A DNA stretch of 64,000 bases from Mesorhizobium sp. CA14 (GCF_020165195.1 NZ_JAIUHR010000018.1:1-64000); one strand, 5' to 3'; positions 42,155 to 51,826 are shown, numbered from the stretch's first letter. Program-made: numbers and translations. Notes: generated by a model not told the origin, from the letters alone.

Positions 42155-42787
42155 TCAGCCGCCTGCGCGCACCATGGTGACGAAACGGACCTGCTCCTCG
42201 GGCGTATCCTTGAAGACGCCCGTGAAGGTCGAGGTCAGCGTGGTCGAATCCTGCTTGCGGATGCCGCGCATGGCCATGCACATATGCTCGGCCTCGAGCA
42301 TGACGGCGACGCCGCGCGGGTTGAGCACGTCCTGGATGACGCCGGCGATCTGCGCGGTCATCGCCTCCTGCGTCTGCAGGCGGTGCGCGAAGATGTCGAC
42401 AACGCGCGCGATCTTCGACAGGCCGACCACCTTGCCGTCCGGCAGATAGCCGACATGCGCCTTGCCGATGATCGGCACCATGTGATGCTCGCAATGCGAA
42501 TGGAATTTTATGTTCCTGACGATGACGAGGTCGTCATAGCCCGCGACTTCCTCGAAGGTGCGGCCAAGCTCGTCGGCCGGGCACATGTCATAGCCGTTGA
42601 ACATTTCGCGGAAGGCTTTGGTGACGCGCTTGGGCGTGTCGACCAGACCTTCGCGGTCCGGATTGTCGCCGGTCCAGCGCAAAAGCGTGCGTACGGCGGC
42701 TTCGACCTCGGCTTCGCTCGGCCGGTCGGTGACGGGCTTTTCCAAATATTCGGACGGGGGCATGATTTTCTTGATGACGGCATCCAT
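42155..42787 (-). CDS. folE: GTP cyclohydrolase I
   Basis: The 210-residue enzyme shows the folE core: HSHCEHHMVPIIGKAHVGYLP with zinc His and Cys residues, VVGLSKIARVVDIFAHRLQTQE and EAEHMCMAMRGI. It makes dihydroneopterin triphosphate for folate and queuosine-type pathways. The start is the ATG at 42787; two ATGs are only four bases apart. Confidence 0.95.
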   Translation of the reverse strand: MDAVIKKIMPPSEYLEKPVTDRPSEAEVEAAVRTLLRWTGDNPDREGLVDTPKRVTKAFREMFNGYDMCPADELGRTFEEVAGYDDLVIVRNIKFHSHCEHHMVPIIGKAHVGYLPDGKVVGLSKIARVVDIFAHRLQTQEAMTAQIAGVIQDVLNPRGVAVMLEAEHMCMAMRGIRKQDSTTLTSTFTGVFKDTPEEQVRFVTMVRAGG

Positions 42788-43024
42788 AAAGGCGTCTCCC
42801 GTAGTCCCACTCAAAGGTGGAACGAGTTGAACGGACCACGACCTTTTGGGTGAAAATCGCCCATTTCCATCCCGCAAGCGGCGTGAACAGATGAGCAGGG
42901 ACAACGGCTTTTTCGTCGCCTTGTCGATGCCCGACTGCGATCATTATATATGGTTCGAGCGCCGCGAAAGGAAGACGCGAGAGCGGCAAAGCCTGTTCGC
43001 TTGGCGGCGACGGATTGGAAAAAT

Positions 43025-43471
43025 ATGATCGACGACGTCTACAATGCGAAAATTCTCGGCTTCGCCGGGAATATAGGGCGGATCGGCCGGCTCGACGATG
43101 CCGATGCGACTGCCAGGGCGCATTCCAAATTGTGCGGCTCCACCGTCACCGTCGACCTCAAGATGGAGGGCGATGTGGTGACCGATTTCGCTCATGACGT
43201 GAAAGCCTGCGCGCTCGGCCAGGCCTCGTCCTCGATCATGGCCCAGCATGTGGTCGGCGCCAGCGCCGACGAATTGCGCGCCGTGCGCGAAACCATGCTG
43301 AAGATGCTGAAGGAGAACGGCGCGCCGCCGGAAGGCCGCTTCGCCGACCTCAAATATCTGGAACCGGTGCGCGACTACAAGGCGCGCCACGCCTCGACCA
43401 TGCTGACCTTCGACGCGGTGGTCGACGCGATCGGCCAGATCGAGAAGAAGCGCGCCGGAAAGGCGGCTTGA
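43025..43471 (+). CDS. Iron-sulfur scaffold protein, NifU/IscU-like
   Basis: The 148-residue protein starts MIDDVYNAKILGFAGNI and has the conserved cysteines of IscU/NifU-type scaffolds only in part: SKLCGSTVTVDLKM and DVKACALGQASSS; the third Cys is missing, replaced in the region of FADLKYLEPVRDYKARH. Such variants are common next to folE/hisI in Rhizobiales. Its role in cluster assembly is likely but less certain because of the Cys pattern. Confidence 0.8.
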   Translation: MIDDVYNAKILGFAGNIGRIGRLDDADATARAHSKLCGSTVTVDLKMEGDVVTDFAHDVKACALGQASSSIMAQHVVGASADELRAVRETMLKMLKENGAPPEGRFADLKYLEPVRDYKARHASTMLTFDAVVDAIGQIEKKRAGKAA

Positions 43472-43480
43472 AGATAGGGC

Positions 43481-44386
43481 TTAGGCCGCTCCCCTGGTCA
43501 CAGCGAACTCGCTTCGGATCCAGTCGGCGAACGCCCTGGCGGGTTCCGGCAGGTCCGCCATGTTCCTGGCTACCAGCCAGTAGGCGCCGGAAGCGACATC
43601 GATGTCGAACGGCTTGATCAAAGTGCCCGACGCGAGCTCTTCGCCGACCTGCAAAAGATCGCCGAGCGCCACGCCATGTCCGAGCAGCGCGGCCTGTTTC
43701 GACAGCGACACATCGGCCAGCATCGGGCCGCGTGCAGGCACCGCATCGGCGGGCACGCCGGCGGCCTGGAACCACCGCGCCCAACCCTGGCGGTTTTCCT
43801 CATGCAGCAGCGTGTAGTGGCGAAGGTCGATCGGCTTTTCCAGGGGAGGGCCGGAGGCCAGCAGCGCCGGCGACAGAACCGGTGAATCGACGGTCGAGGC
43901 CAAGCGCTCGGCCTCGCTGCGCGGCCATGAGGTGGCGTGCGCGCTGAAACGCAGGGCAAGCTCGGGCTGATCGCTGCGGAACTCGATCGGCCGTGGATCG
44001 ACTTCGAGGGACACATCGATGTCGGGCCGCAACTGGCGAAAGCGATTGAGCCGCGGCAGCAGCCATATAGCGGCAAGGGACGGCTCGACACTGACGCGGA
44101 CAATCGCCTGCGCCGGCGAGGCCGTGAGCTCCGAAAGCACGCGGTCAATGTCGTCGAAGCTTCTGACCAATCGCTCGAGCAGCAGATGTCCCGCATCCGT
44201 CAACTCGACGCGGCGATGGAGTCGCAGAAACAGCGGTCTGCCCAAAAAGGTCTCGAGCTCGCGTATCTGCCGGCTGATCGCGGCCTGCGAGACGTAAAGC
44301 TCCTCGGCCGCCCGGCTGAAGCTCAAATGCCGGCCGGCCGTCTCGAAGCTCCTGAGCGCCGTCAGCGGCAGCCGGCCACGCTTCAC
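43481..44386 (-). CDS. LysR-type regulator (GcvA-like)
   Basis: The 301-residue protein has the LysR HTH (ALRSFETAGRHLSFSRAAEELYVSQAAISRQI without a break in motif) and the type 2 periplasmic-binding effector domain. The opening RLPLTALRSFE is typical of the GcvA/AmpR-type subgroup. The start is read as GTG 44386, with TTG 44401 as an alternative. It is divergent from a short frame at 44479. Its target is unknown; an AmpR-like relation to the beta-lactamase gene at 45228 is possible but 800 bp away. Confidence 0.85.
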   Translation of the reverse strand: MKRGRLPLTALRSFETAGRHLSFSRAAEELYVSQAAISRQIRELETFLGRPLFLRLHRRVELTDAGHLLLERLVRSFDDIDRVLSELTASPAQAIVRVSVEPSLAAIWLLPRLNRFRQLRPDIDVSLEVDPRPIEFRSDQPELALRFSAHATSWPRSEAERLASTVDSPVLSPALLASGPPLEKPIDLRHYTLLHEENRQGWARWFQAAGVPADAVPARGPMLADVSLSKQAALLGHGVALGDLLQVGEELASGTLIKPFDIDVASGAYWLVARNMADLPEPARAFADWIRSEFAVTRGAA

Positions 44387-44707
44387 GTCGCATAACCTCA
44401 AGTTATCCGACGCGGAAATTATACTCGTTTGAGAGGGAAGGCCAGCGGCAGTCTAATCCGTTTCAAAGGAGACCTGCCATGAACCAGTTCCTGGCTATTT
44501 TCAGCGACGTGATACGGATAGCGACCTTCCAATGGCACGGCGAGGTCGCGCGCGGCGGACATCACCATAACTGTCGCGATCTTCCCCATCACCATCGCCC
44601 ATGGGACGGCGGCAATCCCGTCCGGCACTCCAGACCTTGAGGGCAAAAGCATTGCGTTTCAGCGCCGAAGCCCACATCTATCGCGCAGTGAAACAGGCTG
44701 CGGAGCG
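44387..44707. other. Gap between LysR and yidD with a short reading frame
   Basis: About 320 bases. It contains the LysR promoter region and one short frame (44479-44640, listed separately). No other coding signal, tRNA or repeat is seen. Confidence 0.4.
44479..44640 (+). CDS. Short His-rich reading frame with strong RBS
   Basis: AAAGGAG at 44464-44470 lies 8 nt before an ATG that opens a 53-codon frame: MNQFLAIFSDVIRIATFQWHG, then a His-rich part with HHH twice. It is divergent from the LysR gene. The N-terminus looks like an amphipathic helix seen in small rhizobial proteins; the His-rich end may come from a frameshift in a longer ancestor. Speculative. Confidence 0.3.
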   Translation: MNQFLAIFSDVIRIATFQWHGEVARGGHHHNCRDLPHHHRPWDGGNPVRHSRP

Positions 44708-45082
44708 ATGGGCGACCATTCCGGACATACGCACGGCAGCCGGCCGATCCAATATGGACGCAATTGGCCGGGGCCTTGGCGCAAGACGCCCGGGCGCGTC
44801 CTGGGCACGTCGCTCGTGCGCCTCTATCAGCTGACGCTCTCAGGCTTCGTCGGCAACAGCTGCCGGCACCTGCCGACCTGCTCCGAATACGCGCATGAGG
44901 CGATCGCCCGCCATGGCCTGTGGGCGGGCGGCTGGATGGGACTGTTCCGGGTGCTGCGATGCGGGCCATTCGGAACGCATGGCATCGACCGCGTGCCGGA
45001 GGCGCTCGCGGCGCGCTATGTCTGGTTCATGCCCTGGCGCTACTGGGGGATCGGCAAAAGGCGCAGCGAACCCGAGATCTGA
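44708..45082 (+). CDS. yidD: Membrane protein insertion efficiency factor YidD
   Basis: The 124-residue protein shows the YidD motif: LVRLYQLTLSGFVGNSCRHL, PTCSEYAHEAIARHGLWAGG, RCGPFGTHGIDRVP with conserved cysteines. It helps YidC insert membrane proteins. The first 30 residues are His/Gly-rich and poorly conserved. Confidence 0.9.
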   Translation: MGDHSGHTHGSRPIQYGRNWPGPWRKTPGRVLGTSLVRLYQLTLSGFVGNSCRHLPTCSEYAHEAIARHGLWAGGWMGLFRVLRCGPFGTHGIDRVPEALAARYVWFMPWRYWGIGKRRSEPEI

Positions 45083-45227
45083 TTTGCTTTAGCGTCACGC
45101 GCAACTCGGATTTAACGGTCCGGTAGGGTTAACGCGAAGCTGCACAAACACTGCGAATTTGAGACAAAATCGAGACAAGTCGCCTCGCTAAGCCGCTCCC
45201 GTAATCTCATACCGGAGTGACTTCGCC

Positions 45228-46040
45228 ATGCGCCAGATGGACCGCTATCCCTTCATTTTCGCCATCGTCCTTTTCCTTCTGGCCTGGATGCTGGGCTTGC
45301 CGGTGCGGGCGCAATCGGCACCGCTCAGCGACATCCACTGCACGCTGATCCAGGACCAGCAAAGCGGCGCGACACTTTACCAGGACGGCGTCTGCGACCA
45401 GCGCGTCAGCCCGGCTTCGACGTTCAAGGTGCCCCTGGCGCTGATCGGCTACGATGCCGGCATCCTGAGCGACCAGCACACGCCGAGCTGGGAGTACAAG
45501 CCGGAGTTCAAGGCGGCGAAGCGCGACCAGAAGACCGTCGATCCGACGATCTGGGAGCGCGATTCCATCGTCTGGTACTCGCGCGAAATCACGCGGAGGC
45601 TCGGTGCCGAGAAGTTCGCCGGCTACGTGTCGAAATTCGGCTATGGCAACAAGGATGTCTCGGGCGATGCCGGCAAGGACAACGGGCTGACGCAATCCTG
45701 GATCAATTCCTCGCTCGAAATATCGCCGGTCGAACAGACGGCGTTTCTGCGCGAGCTGCTCGCCAGCAAGATGCCGGTGTCGACGAAGGCGCATGAGATG
45801 ACCAGGGCGATCCTGCCGACCTTCGCGGCAGGGGACTGGACGGTGCAAGGCAAGACGGGCAGCACCAGGCTCGGCCAGGACGGCAAGCGCTCGCTCGGCT
45901 GGTTCGTCGGCTGGGCCGAGAAGGACGGCCGTCGCATCGTCTTTGCAAGACTGGTCGTCGATGCCAAGCGTACCGGAGAGCCGAAAGGTCTCGCGACGCG
46001 GGCGGCGTTCCTGAAGGATTTGCCACAACTGGTGAAATGA
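45228..46040 (+). CDS. Class D beta-lactamase (OXA-like)
   Basis: The 270-residue protein has a signal peptide (PFIFAIVLFLLAWMLGLPVRAQ) and the class D motifs: active-site STFK (SPASTFKVPLAL), YGN in KFGYGNKDVSG, W in SWINSSLEISPVEQ and KTGS. The serine-lysine motif acylates and hydrolyses beta-lactams. There is no nearby integron or transposon, so it appears to be a resident chromosomal gene. Whether it gives resistance is unknown. Confidence 0.9.
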   Translation: MRQMDRYPFIFAIVLFLLAWMLGLPVRAQSAPLSDIHCTLIQDQQSGATLYQDGVCDQRVSPASTFKVPLALIGYDAGILSDQHTPSWEYKPEFKAAKRDQKTVDPTIWERDSIVWYSREITRRLGAEKFAGYVSKFGYGNKDVSGDAGKDNGLTQSWINSSLEISPVEQTAFLRELLASKMPVSTKAHEMTRAILPTFAAGDWTVQGKTGSTRLGQDGKRSLGWFVGWAEKDGRRIVFARLVVDAKRTGEPKGLATRAAFLKDLPQLVK

Positions 46041-46046
46041 TCGGGT

Positions 46047-46880
46047 TCAGGCGCTGCGGCGAGCGCGCAGGATGTGCGCGCCGGAATTGCTTCGGGTGCT
46101 GGGAGACCTGGCGAAATGGGCAGCGATATCGCTGCTCCCGAGATCCTCGATTTCGTCAAAGCCGAGATCGGCGAGCGACTTCGCCAGTTCATCAGGAACG
46201 AAGAAACTGATCCAGGGTTCGCCGATCGCGGCGACCCGCGCCGCACGGAAGGCAAGCGCCGCCTGTCCGGCGCTATCGCGGTTCTCGGCTGGCTCGCTGT
46301 AGTCGAACACGACTTCGGAGCCTGGAATGCCGGCGATATAGGACAGCGTGGCGAAAATCGCATCGCGCGTAAGGTAAGGCACGACACCGAGCCACATGAA
46401 AAAGCTTGGCTCGGCCGTTTTCAAGCCCGCCGCGGCCAGTTCCTTCGCCAGGCGCTGCCGTTCGAAATCGACCGGCACGAAGCTGACGCCCGACGGTTCG
46501 GCAAGGCCGGCCTCGGCCATGCGCCGCCGTTTCCAGGCTTGTGTCGCGGGATGATCGACCTCGAACACGGCGAGGTCCGGATAGGGATTGCGCAGCGAAA
46601 ACGTGTCGAGACCGGCGCCGAGCACGACCAGCTGGCGAACGCCGCGTCGCACTGCCGCCGCCAGCCAATCCTCGGCGAGACGGGCACGCGCCGTCACGAA
46701 CAGGCGCATGCGACGGCTATGCTCGTCTTCCCGCTCCAGCTCCTGCATGGCGGGCGCGGCTTCGCCCAGGATTGCACTGGCATAGGGATCGCGAAACAGC
46801 GCAGCCTGTGGCGAAAACTGATGCAATGCCCGCAAGCGAGCGACGCGGAGAGCGGTTCGGCTGGGGGATGCGTCTTCCAT
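46047..46880 (-). CDS. SAM-dependent methyltransferase (LCMT/TIGR00027-like)
   Basis: The 277-residue protein has the fold of the leucine carboxyl methyltransferase superfamily: RQLVVLGAGLDTFSLR as SAM loop, FEVDHPATQAWKRRRM, SFVPVDFE and FFMWLGVVPYLT. Such proteins often methylate small carboxylates or polyketide acids. It is convergent with the beta-lactamase gene. The substrate is unknown. Confidence 0.85.
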   Translation of the reverse strand: MEDASPSRTALRVARLRALHQFSPQAALFRDPYASAILGEAAPAMQELEREDEHSRRMRLFVTARARLAEDWLAAAVRRGVRQLVVLGAGLDTFSLRNPYPDLAVFEVDHPATQAWKRRRMAEAGLAEPSGVSFVPVDFERQRLAKELAAAGLKTAEPSFFMWLGVVPYLTRDAIFATLSYIAGIPGSEVVFDYSEPAENRDSAGQAALAFRAARVAAIGEPWISFFVPDELAKSLADLGFDEIEDLGSSDIAAHFARSPSTRSNSGAHILRARRSA

Positions 46881-47104
46881 GCCTAATACAAGCTGCGTCG
46901 CGCTCCGTTCACAAGCCTTCGTGACGGGCCTGCGGCATCGCTGGCGACATTTCCTGAGGGCCGCTCTTTACCTTGCGCGACACTGCCTCTAAAACCCGCC
47001 GCGCCGGACGCCTCCGGCTAACCCTCTGCAAGCCGCAACGCATTCCAGCGACATGCATTTTTCACCACCCGCGCTCGTTTGCGGGACTGGATAGGAGAAC
47101 CCTG

Positions 47105-49078
47105 ATGCCGAGTTCCGTTTCCCTGACATTTCCTGATGGTTCGATCCGCGACTACGATGCGGCGCTGACCGGCGCCGGTCTTGCCGAATCGATCTCCAAG
47201 TCGCTGGCCAAGAAGGCTGTCGCCTATAGCCTCGACGGCATCGTTCGCGATCTTTCCGATCCGCTCGGCATGTCCGGCAAGGTCGAGATCATCACTCGCG
47301 AGGATCCGCGCGCGCTGGAGCTCATCCGCCACGATGCGGCGCATGTGCTGGCAGAGGCCGTGCAGGAATTGTGGCCGGGAACGCAGGTGACGATCGGGCC
47401 GGTCATCGAGAACGGGTTCTATTACGACTTTGCCAGGAACGAGCCGTTCACGCCGGACGATTTTCCGGTGATCGAAAAGAAGATGCGCGAGATCATTGCG
47501 CGCAACAAGCCGTTCACCAAGGAAGTGTGGTCGCGCGAGAAGGCGAAGAAGGTCTTCGCCGAGAAGGGCGAGCGCTACAAGCTCGAGCTGATCGACGCCA
47601 TTCCGGAAGACCAGGACCTCAAGATCTACGCACAGGGTGACTGGTTCGACCTGTGCCGCGGTCCGCACATGGCTTCGACCGGGCAAATCGGCAATGCCTT
47701 CAAGCTGATGAAGGTGGCGGGCGCCTATTGGCGCGGTGACTCGAACAATCCGATGCTGACGCGCATCTACGGCACCGCCTTTGCCGACCAGGCGCAGCTC
47801 GATGCTTACCAGACGCTGCTGGAAGAGGCCGAGAAGCGCGACCACCGCAAGCTCGGCCGCGAGATGGACCTGTTCCATTTCCAGGAAGAGGGACCCGGCG
47901 TCGTCTTCTGGCACGCCAAGGGCTGGAAGATGGTGCAGAACCTGATCAACTACATGCGCCGCCGCCTCGACGAGCACGGCTATCAGGAAGTCAATGCGCC
48001 GCAGGTGCTGGACAAGAGCCTGTGGGAGACGTCGGGACACTGGGGCTGGTATCGTGATGCGATGTTCAAGGTCACGGTCGCCGGCGACGACACCGACGAC
48101 GACCGCGTCTTCGCGCTGAAGCCGATGAACTGTCCGGGCCATGTGCAGATCTTCAAGCATGGGTTGAAGTCATACCGCGAACTGCCCGTAAAGCTTGCGG
48201 AGTTCGGCAATGTGCATCGCTACGAGCCGTCGGGCGCGCTGCACGGGCTGATGCGCGTGCGCGGCTTCACGCAGGACGATGCGCATATTTTCTGCACCGA
48301 GGAGCAGCTTGCGGCCGAATGCCTGCGCATCAATGACCTGATCCTGTCCACCTATGCCGATTTCGGCTTCGAGGAGGTCAGCGTGAAGCTGTCGACGCGG
48401 CCGGACAAGCGCGTCGGCACCGACGAGGCCTGGGACCATGCCGAGGCGATCATGAGCAATGTGCTGGAGACGATCCGCACGCGCTCCGGCAACCGCATCA
48501 AGACCTCGATCAATCCGGGCGAGGGCGCCTTCTACGGGCCGAAATTCGAATATGTGTTGAAAGACGCCATCGGCCGCGAATGGCAGTGCGGCACCACGCA
48601 GGTCGACTTCAACCTGCCGGAGCGCTTCGGCGCCTTCTATATCGGCTCGGATTCGGAGAAGAAGCAGCCGGTGATGGTGCATCGCGCGGTGTGCGGCTCG
48701 ATGGAGCGGTTCCTCGGCATCCTGATCGAGAACTATTCCGGCCATTTCCCGCTGTGGTTCGCGCCGCTGCAGGTGGTGGTGGCGACGATCACCTCCGATG
48801 CGGACGAATACGCCATGAAGGTGGTCGCGCGGCTGAAGGCCGCGGGACTGCTCGCCGAGACCGACCTGCGCAACGAGAAGATCAACTACAAGGTGCGTGA
48901 GCATTCCCTGGCCAAGGTGCCAGTCATCCTCGTCTGCGGCAAGCGCGAGGCCGAGGAGGAAACCGTCAATGTCCGCCGGCTGGGCTCCCGCGACCAGGAA
49001 TCGCTCAAGCTCGAGGATGCCGTGAAGCAGCTTTCCGACGAGGCGGTCTCGCCCGACCGCAAGCGTCGCGCCGCCTGA
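47105..49078 (+). CDS. thrS: Threonyl-tRNA synthetase
   Basis: The 657-residue enzyme has TGS (residues 1-65), the HxxxH editing region (HDAAHVLAEAVQELWP), class II core (RVFALKPMNCPGHVQIF, ECLR), and the anticodon-binding C-terminus. It charges tRNA-Thr. ATG 47105 opens MPSSVSLTFPDG; the frame upstream reads as non-coding. A strong hairpin follows the stop. Confidence 0.96.
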   Translation: MPSSVSLTFPDGSIRDYDAALTGAGLAESISKSLAKKAVAYSLDGIVRDLSDPLGMSGKVEIITREDPRALELIRHDAAHVLAEAVQELWPGTQVTIGPVIENGFYYDFARNEPFTPDDFPVIEKKMREIIARNKPFTKEVWSREKAKKVFAEKGERYKLELIDAIPEDQDLKIYAQGDWFDLCRGPHMASTGQIGNAFKLMKVAGAYWRGDSNNPMLTRIYGTAFADQAQLDAYQTLLEEAEKRDHRKLGREMDLFHFQEEGPGVVFWHAKGWKMVQNLINYMRRRLDEHGYQEVNAPQVLDKSLWETSGHWGWYRDAMFKVTVAGDDTDDDRVFALKPMNCPGHVQIFKHGLKSYRELPVKLAEFGNVHRYEPSGALHGLMRVRGFTQDDAHIFCTEEQLAAECLRINDLILSTYADFGFEEVSVKLSTRPDKRVGTDEAWDHAEAIMSNVLETIRTRSGNRIKTSINPGEGAFYGPKFEYVLKDAIGREWQCGTTQVDFNLPERFGAFYIGSDSEKKQPVMVHRAVCGSMERFLGILIENYSGHFPLWFAPLQVVVATITSDADEYAMKVVARLKAAGLLAETDLRNEKINYKVREHSLAKVPVILVCGKREAEEETVNVRRLGSRDQESLKLEDAVKQLSDEAVSPDRKRRAA

Positions 49079-49095
49079 CCTACCCGCACGTCTTG

Positions 49096-49124
49096 AAATG
49101 GCGGTGGCGTGTCCACCGCCATTT
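49096..49124 (+). terminator. Hairpin terminator after thrS
   Basis: AAATGGCGGTGG (49096-49107), loop CGTGT, CCACCGCCATTT (49113-49124): a perfect 12-bp stem followed by TTCATAT. It sits 18 nt after the thrS stop. Confidence 0.8.
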
Positions 49125-49161
49125 TCATATGCCTGTCACGCCAGCCTTGTAACGAGCCGCC

Positions 49162-50103
49162 ATGCTCAAGTTGAAACTGCGGGAAAGACGGTTTCCCGAG
49201 CTCTCCTATGCCAATCCGCATCAACCGGTGCTGACGCGCTGGTTCATCCATTCGGTCGAGGGCCTATCGGGTCGCGACCGCTTCGCCGTGCTCTACGATT
49301 TTTGGCGCCGCCAGGTGGTGCCGACCGGCGACCGGGTGTTCAGCCGCATGCTGGAATTGATCGACGTCAAGGTCCGCAACGCCGTGCAATGGCCGCCGGC
49401 TGAACTGCCGGACACGCCGCTGGTCATCGTCGCCAACCATCCTTTCGGCATCGGCGACGGCATTGCGGTGCTGTCGCTGGTCGAGCAACTGGGCCGGCCG
49501 TTCCGGGTCATGATCCACAAGGATCTGCTCAGGATCCGCGAGATGGAGCCATATTCGCTGCCGATCGATTTCTCCGAGACCAAGGAAGCGCTGAAGAACA
49601 ACATGGCGGTGCGCCACGAAGCGGTGCGGCTGTTGAAGGAGGGCGTCACCATCGTCGTGTTCCCGGCCGGCGGCGTCGCCACGGCGCCCAGGGGTTTTGG
49701 CCGCGCCATCGACCTGCCGTGGAAGATGTTCCCGGCCAAGCTCGTCCAGGACGCCAGCGCCTCGGTCATCCCGATGCATTTTTCCGGCCAGAACGGCCGC
49801 CTGTTCCATCTCGTCAGCGGCCCGATGAATATGGCCGAGCGCGACAATCGCGTGGCGAAGTTCATCGGCAAGGCATCGCTGACATTGCGCACCTCCTTGC
49901 TCATCCGCGAGTTCGCCCGCCTGTCGGGCAAGGCGATCGAGGTGCGCATTGGCGACGTGCTGTGCTGGAGCGACCTCGAACCGCTGCGCGACCGCAAGGC
50001 GCTGCTCGATCGCCTCTATCGCGCGGTGTTCGATCTGGCGACGCCTTCCGCGCAGCGTGGCCGCGTGCCGTTCCTGCCGAAGCGGATGCGCAAGGCGGCC
50101 TGA
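49162..50103 (+). CDS. Lysophospholipid acyltransferase-like protein
   Basis: The 313-residue protein has the PlsC-type motif NHPFGIGDGIAVL (H-x4-D variant), VIHKDLLRI and the FPAGGVAT glycerol-phosphate binding site. Related to ornithine-lipid acyltransferases as well as 1-acylglycerol-3-phosphate enzymes; which one cannot be told. It follows thrS after a terminator. Confidence 0.8.
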   Translation: MLKLKLRERRFPELSYANPHQPVLTRWFIHSVEGLSGRDRFAVLYDFWRRQVVPTGDRVFSRMLELIDVKVRNAVQWPPAELPDTPLVIVANHPFGIGDGIAVLSLVEQLGRPFRVMIHKDLLRIREMEPYSLPIDFSETKEALKNNMAVRHEAVRLLKEGVTIVVFPAGGVATAPRGFGRAIDLPWKMFPAKLVQDASASVIPMHFSGQNGRLFHLVSGPMNMAERDNRVAKFIGKASLTLRTSLLIREFARLSGKAIEVRIGDVLCWSDLEPLRDRKALLDRLYRAVFDLATPSAQRGRVPFLPKRMRKAA

Positions 50104-50113
50104 TCAGCCCGAT

Positions 50114-51079
50114 CTAGTCCGCGCCTTCCTCGGGATCGATGGCCGACTGTTCATTGGCCACGACCTCGATTTCCTGATTCTGGCCGGCAACGACCGTGAA
50201 ATCCTTCTGATAGATGCGGTCGCGGTTCTTGGCGATGATTGTGTACTGGCCCTCGGCCAGCACCATCGAGGCGAAGGCGCCGACCGCTTCCTTGATCGGA
50301 TCGCCGCTCTCGTTGAGCAATGACCAGGACGTGTCGGCGATGGCCTCGCCGCCGGGCTCGCGCACCAGCTTCATCGTCATCTCGGCGGCCCGGTGCTCGA
50401 CGGTCGCCTCCGTCAGCTTGCCGGCCTCGACGCGGATGTCGGAGCGGATCACCGCATTGACCGCGCCATAGGTGGAGACGACATGGTAGGTGCCGGCGTT
50501 CAGTCGCACCACCGTGTTCGGCGCGACGTCGGGGGCGATCAGCGCCCGGTCGCCATTGGCCGCGGCCTGGCCTTCATAGATCGAAAAGCGCAATTTCTTC
50601 GGCGGGATGGGCGCGCCGCCCGACGTCACCGCGTCGAGCTTCAGGCCGCCGGCGTCGAGCACGAGGCTTTCACGCCTTGCCTCCTTGCCGACGGTGATGC
50701 GCTTGGTGGCGCCGGCGCGTCCGTAGGAAGCATGGACAAGGTAGCTGCCGGGGTCGAGCTGGAACACGGCCGTGCCGCCATGGGCGGATGCCACCATCGG
50801 CAGCTTGCCATCGCTGGCGGGTTGCGGCCTGAAGACCCGCCAGACGATGCCTCGGGTGATGTCGGCGCCCTTGTCGGTCAACTGCGCCGAGAGCGTGATG
50901 GCGCCGCCATTGCCGAGCGCCAGCGGTCCCTCCGTCTTCGGCGTCGCATAGCTCGAAATGCCTGGAAGCTTGATGTCGCCGATGTCGTTGGCGTTCTGGG
51001 CCAGCGCGAAGGAAGCCGGCACCGCGAACAACGCAGCGACGAGTGCGATCACGAAAAGGCGCAGGGTCCCCTCAAACAT
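50114..51079 (-). CDS. Exported hypothetical protein with beta-repeats
   Basis: The 321-residue protein has a signal peptide (MFEGTLRLFVIALVAALFAVPASFALAQ) and at least three beta-sandwich-like stretches with a repeated theme: DPGSYLVHASYGRA, NAGTYHVVSTYGAV, AEGQYTIIAKNRDR. The end is acidic. Possibly a periplasmic carbohydrate-binding or adhesin-like protein. Convergent with the acyltransferase gene. Confidence 0.65.
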   Translation of the reverse strand: MFEGTLRLFVIALVAALFAVPASFALAQNANDIGDIKLPGISSYATPKTEGPLALGNGGAITLSAQLTDKGADITRGIVWRVFRPQPASDGKLPMVASAHGGTAVFQLDPGSYLVHASYGRAGATKRITVGKEARRESLVLDAGGLKLDAVTSGGAPIPPKKLRFSIYEGQAAANGDRALIAPDVAPNTVVRLNAGTYHVVSTYGAVNAVIRSDIRVEAGKLTEATVEHRAAEMTMKLVREPGGEAIADTSWSLLNESGDPIKEAVGAFASMVLAEGQYTIIAKNRDRIYQKDFTVVAGQNQEIEVVANEQSAIDPEEGAD

Positions 51080-51241
51080 GCCTTGCGTTGAAGCCCAAGG
51101 CGGTGGCAATTTCAAGGCCTAGAAGCGCGCCGCGCTGCGCGGCGGCTTCTTATCCGGCGCAAAACGCCACCGCCCGAGCCGCCCGACCTCCCGATGGCGT
51201 GCTTCAGCTCAAAATCGAATGTCTTCAGGAGACTTGCGCCC

Positions 51242-51826
51242 ATGGTGTCGCCGATCATCGACTTCCTGCTCACCCGCAATTCCGCGCCGATCCCGGACCT
51301 CAAGGAACCGGCGCCGAGCGATGCCGAGATCGCGACGATGATCGCGGCGGCCTCGCGCGTCCCCGACCACGGCCGGCTCGAGCCCTGGCGCTTCGTCCTC
51401 TATCGCGGCGAGGCGCGCGTCGAGATCGGCAAGAAGCTGGCGGCACTTGCCGAGCAGCGCGAGGGGCCGCTGCCGGAAGGCAGGCGCAACCAGGAACTGG
51501 CGCGCTTCTCGCGCGCTCCGCTGGTGATCGGCGTGGTGTCGGTACCGAGGGAGAACCCGAAGATCCCGCAATGGGAGATGTTCCTGTCGGGCGGCATGGC
51601 GGCCATGAATCTGATGATCTCGGCGAACGCGCTGGGCTATGGCACCAACATGATCAGCAACTGGTATTCCGACGTGCCGGAGGGCAGGGCGATCCTCGGG
51701 CTCTCGCCGCAGGAGCGCGTCATCGGCTTCGTCCACATCGGTTCCTATCAAGGGCCGGCGCCGGAGCGGCCCCGGCCCGATCCGGCGAAGCTCTATGCCG
51801 ATTACGCCGGTCCCTGGGCCGGTTAG
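51242..51826 (+). CDS. Nitroreductase (YdjA-like)
   Basis: The 194-residue protein shows the FMN-dependent nitroreductase fold: RNSAPIPDLKEPAP, ASRVPDHGRLEPWRFV, GYGTNMISNWYSD. These enzymes reduce nitro or quinone groups with NAD(P)H. It overlaps the convergent TetR gene by 4 nt at the 3' end. Confidence 0.88.
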   Translation: MVSPIIDFLLTRNSAPIPDLKEPAPSDAEIATMIAAASRVPDHGRLEPWRFVLYRGEARVEIGKKLAALAEQREGPLPEGRRNQELARFSRAPLVIGVVSVPRENPKIPQWEMFLSGGMAAMNLMISANALGYGTNMISNWYSDVPEGRAILGLSPQERVIGFVHIGSYQGPAPERPRPDPAKLYADYAGPWAG

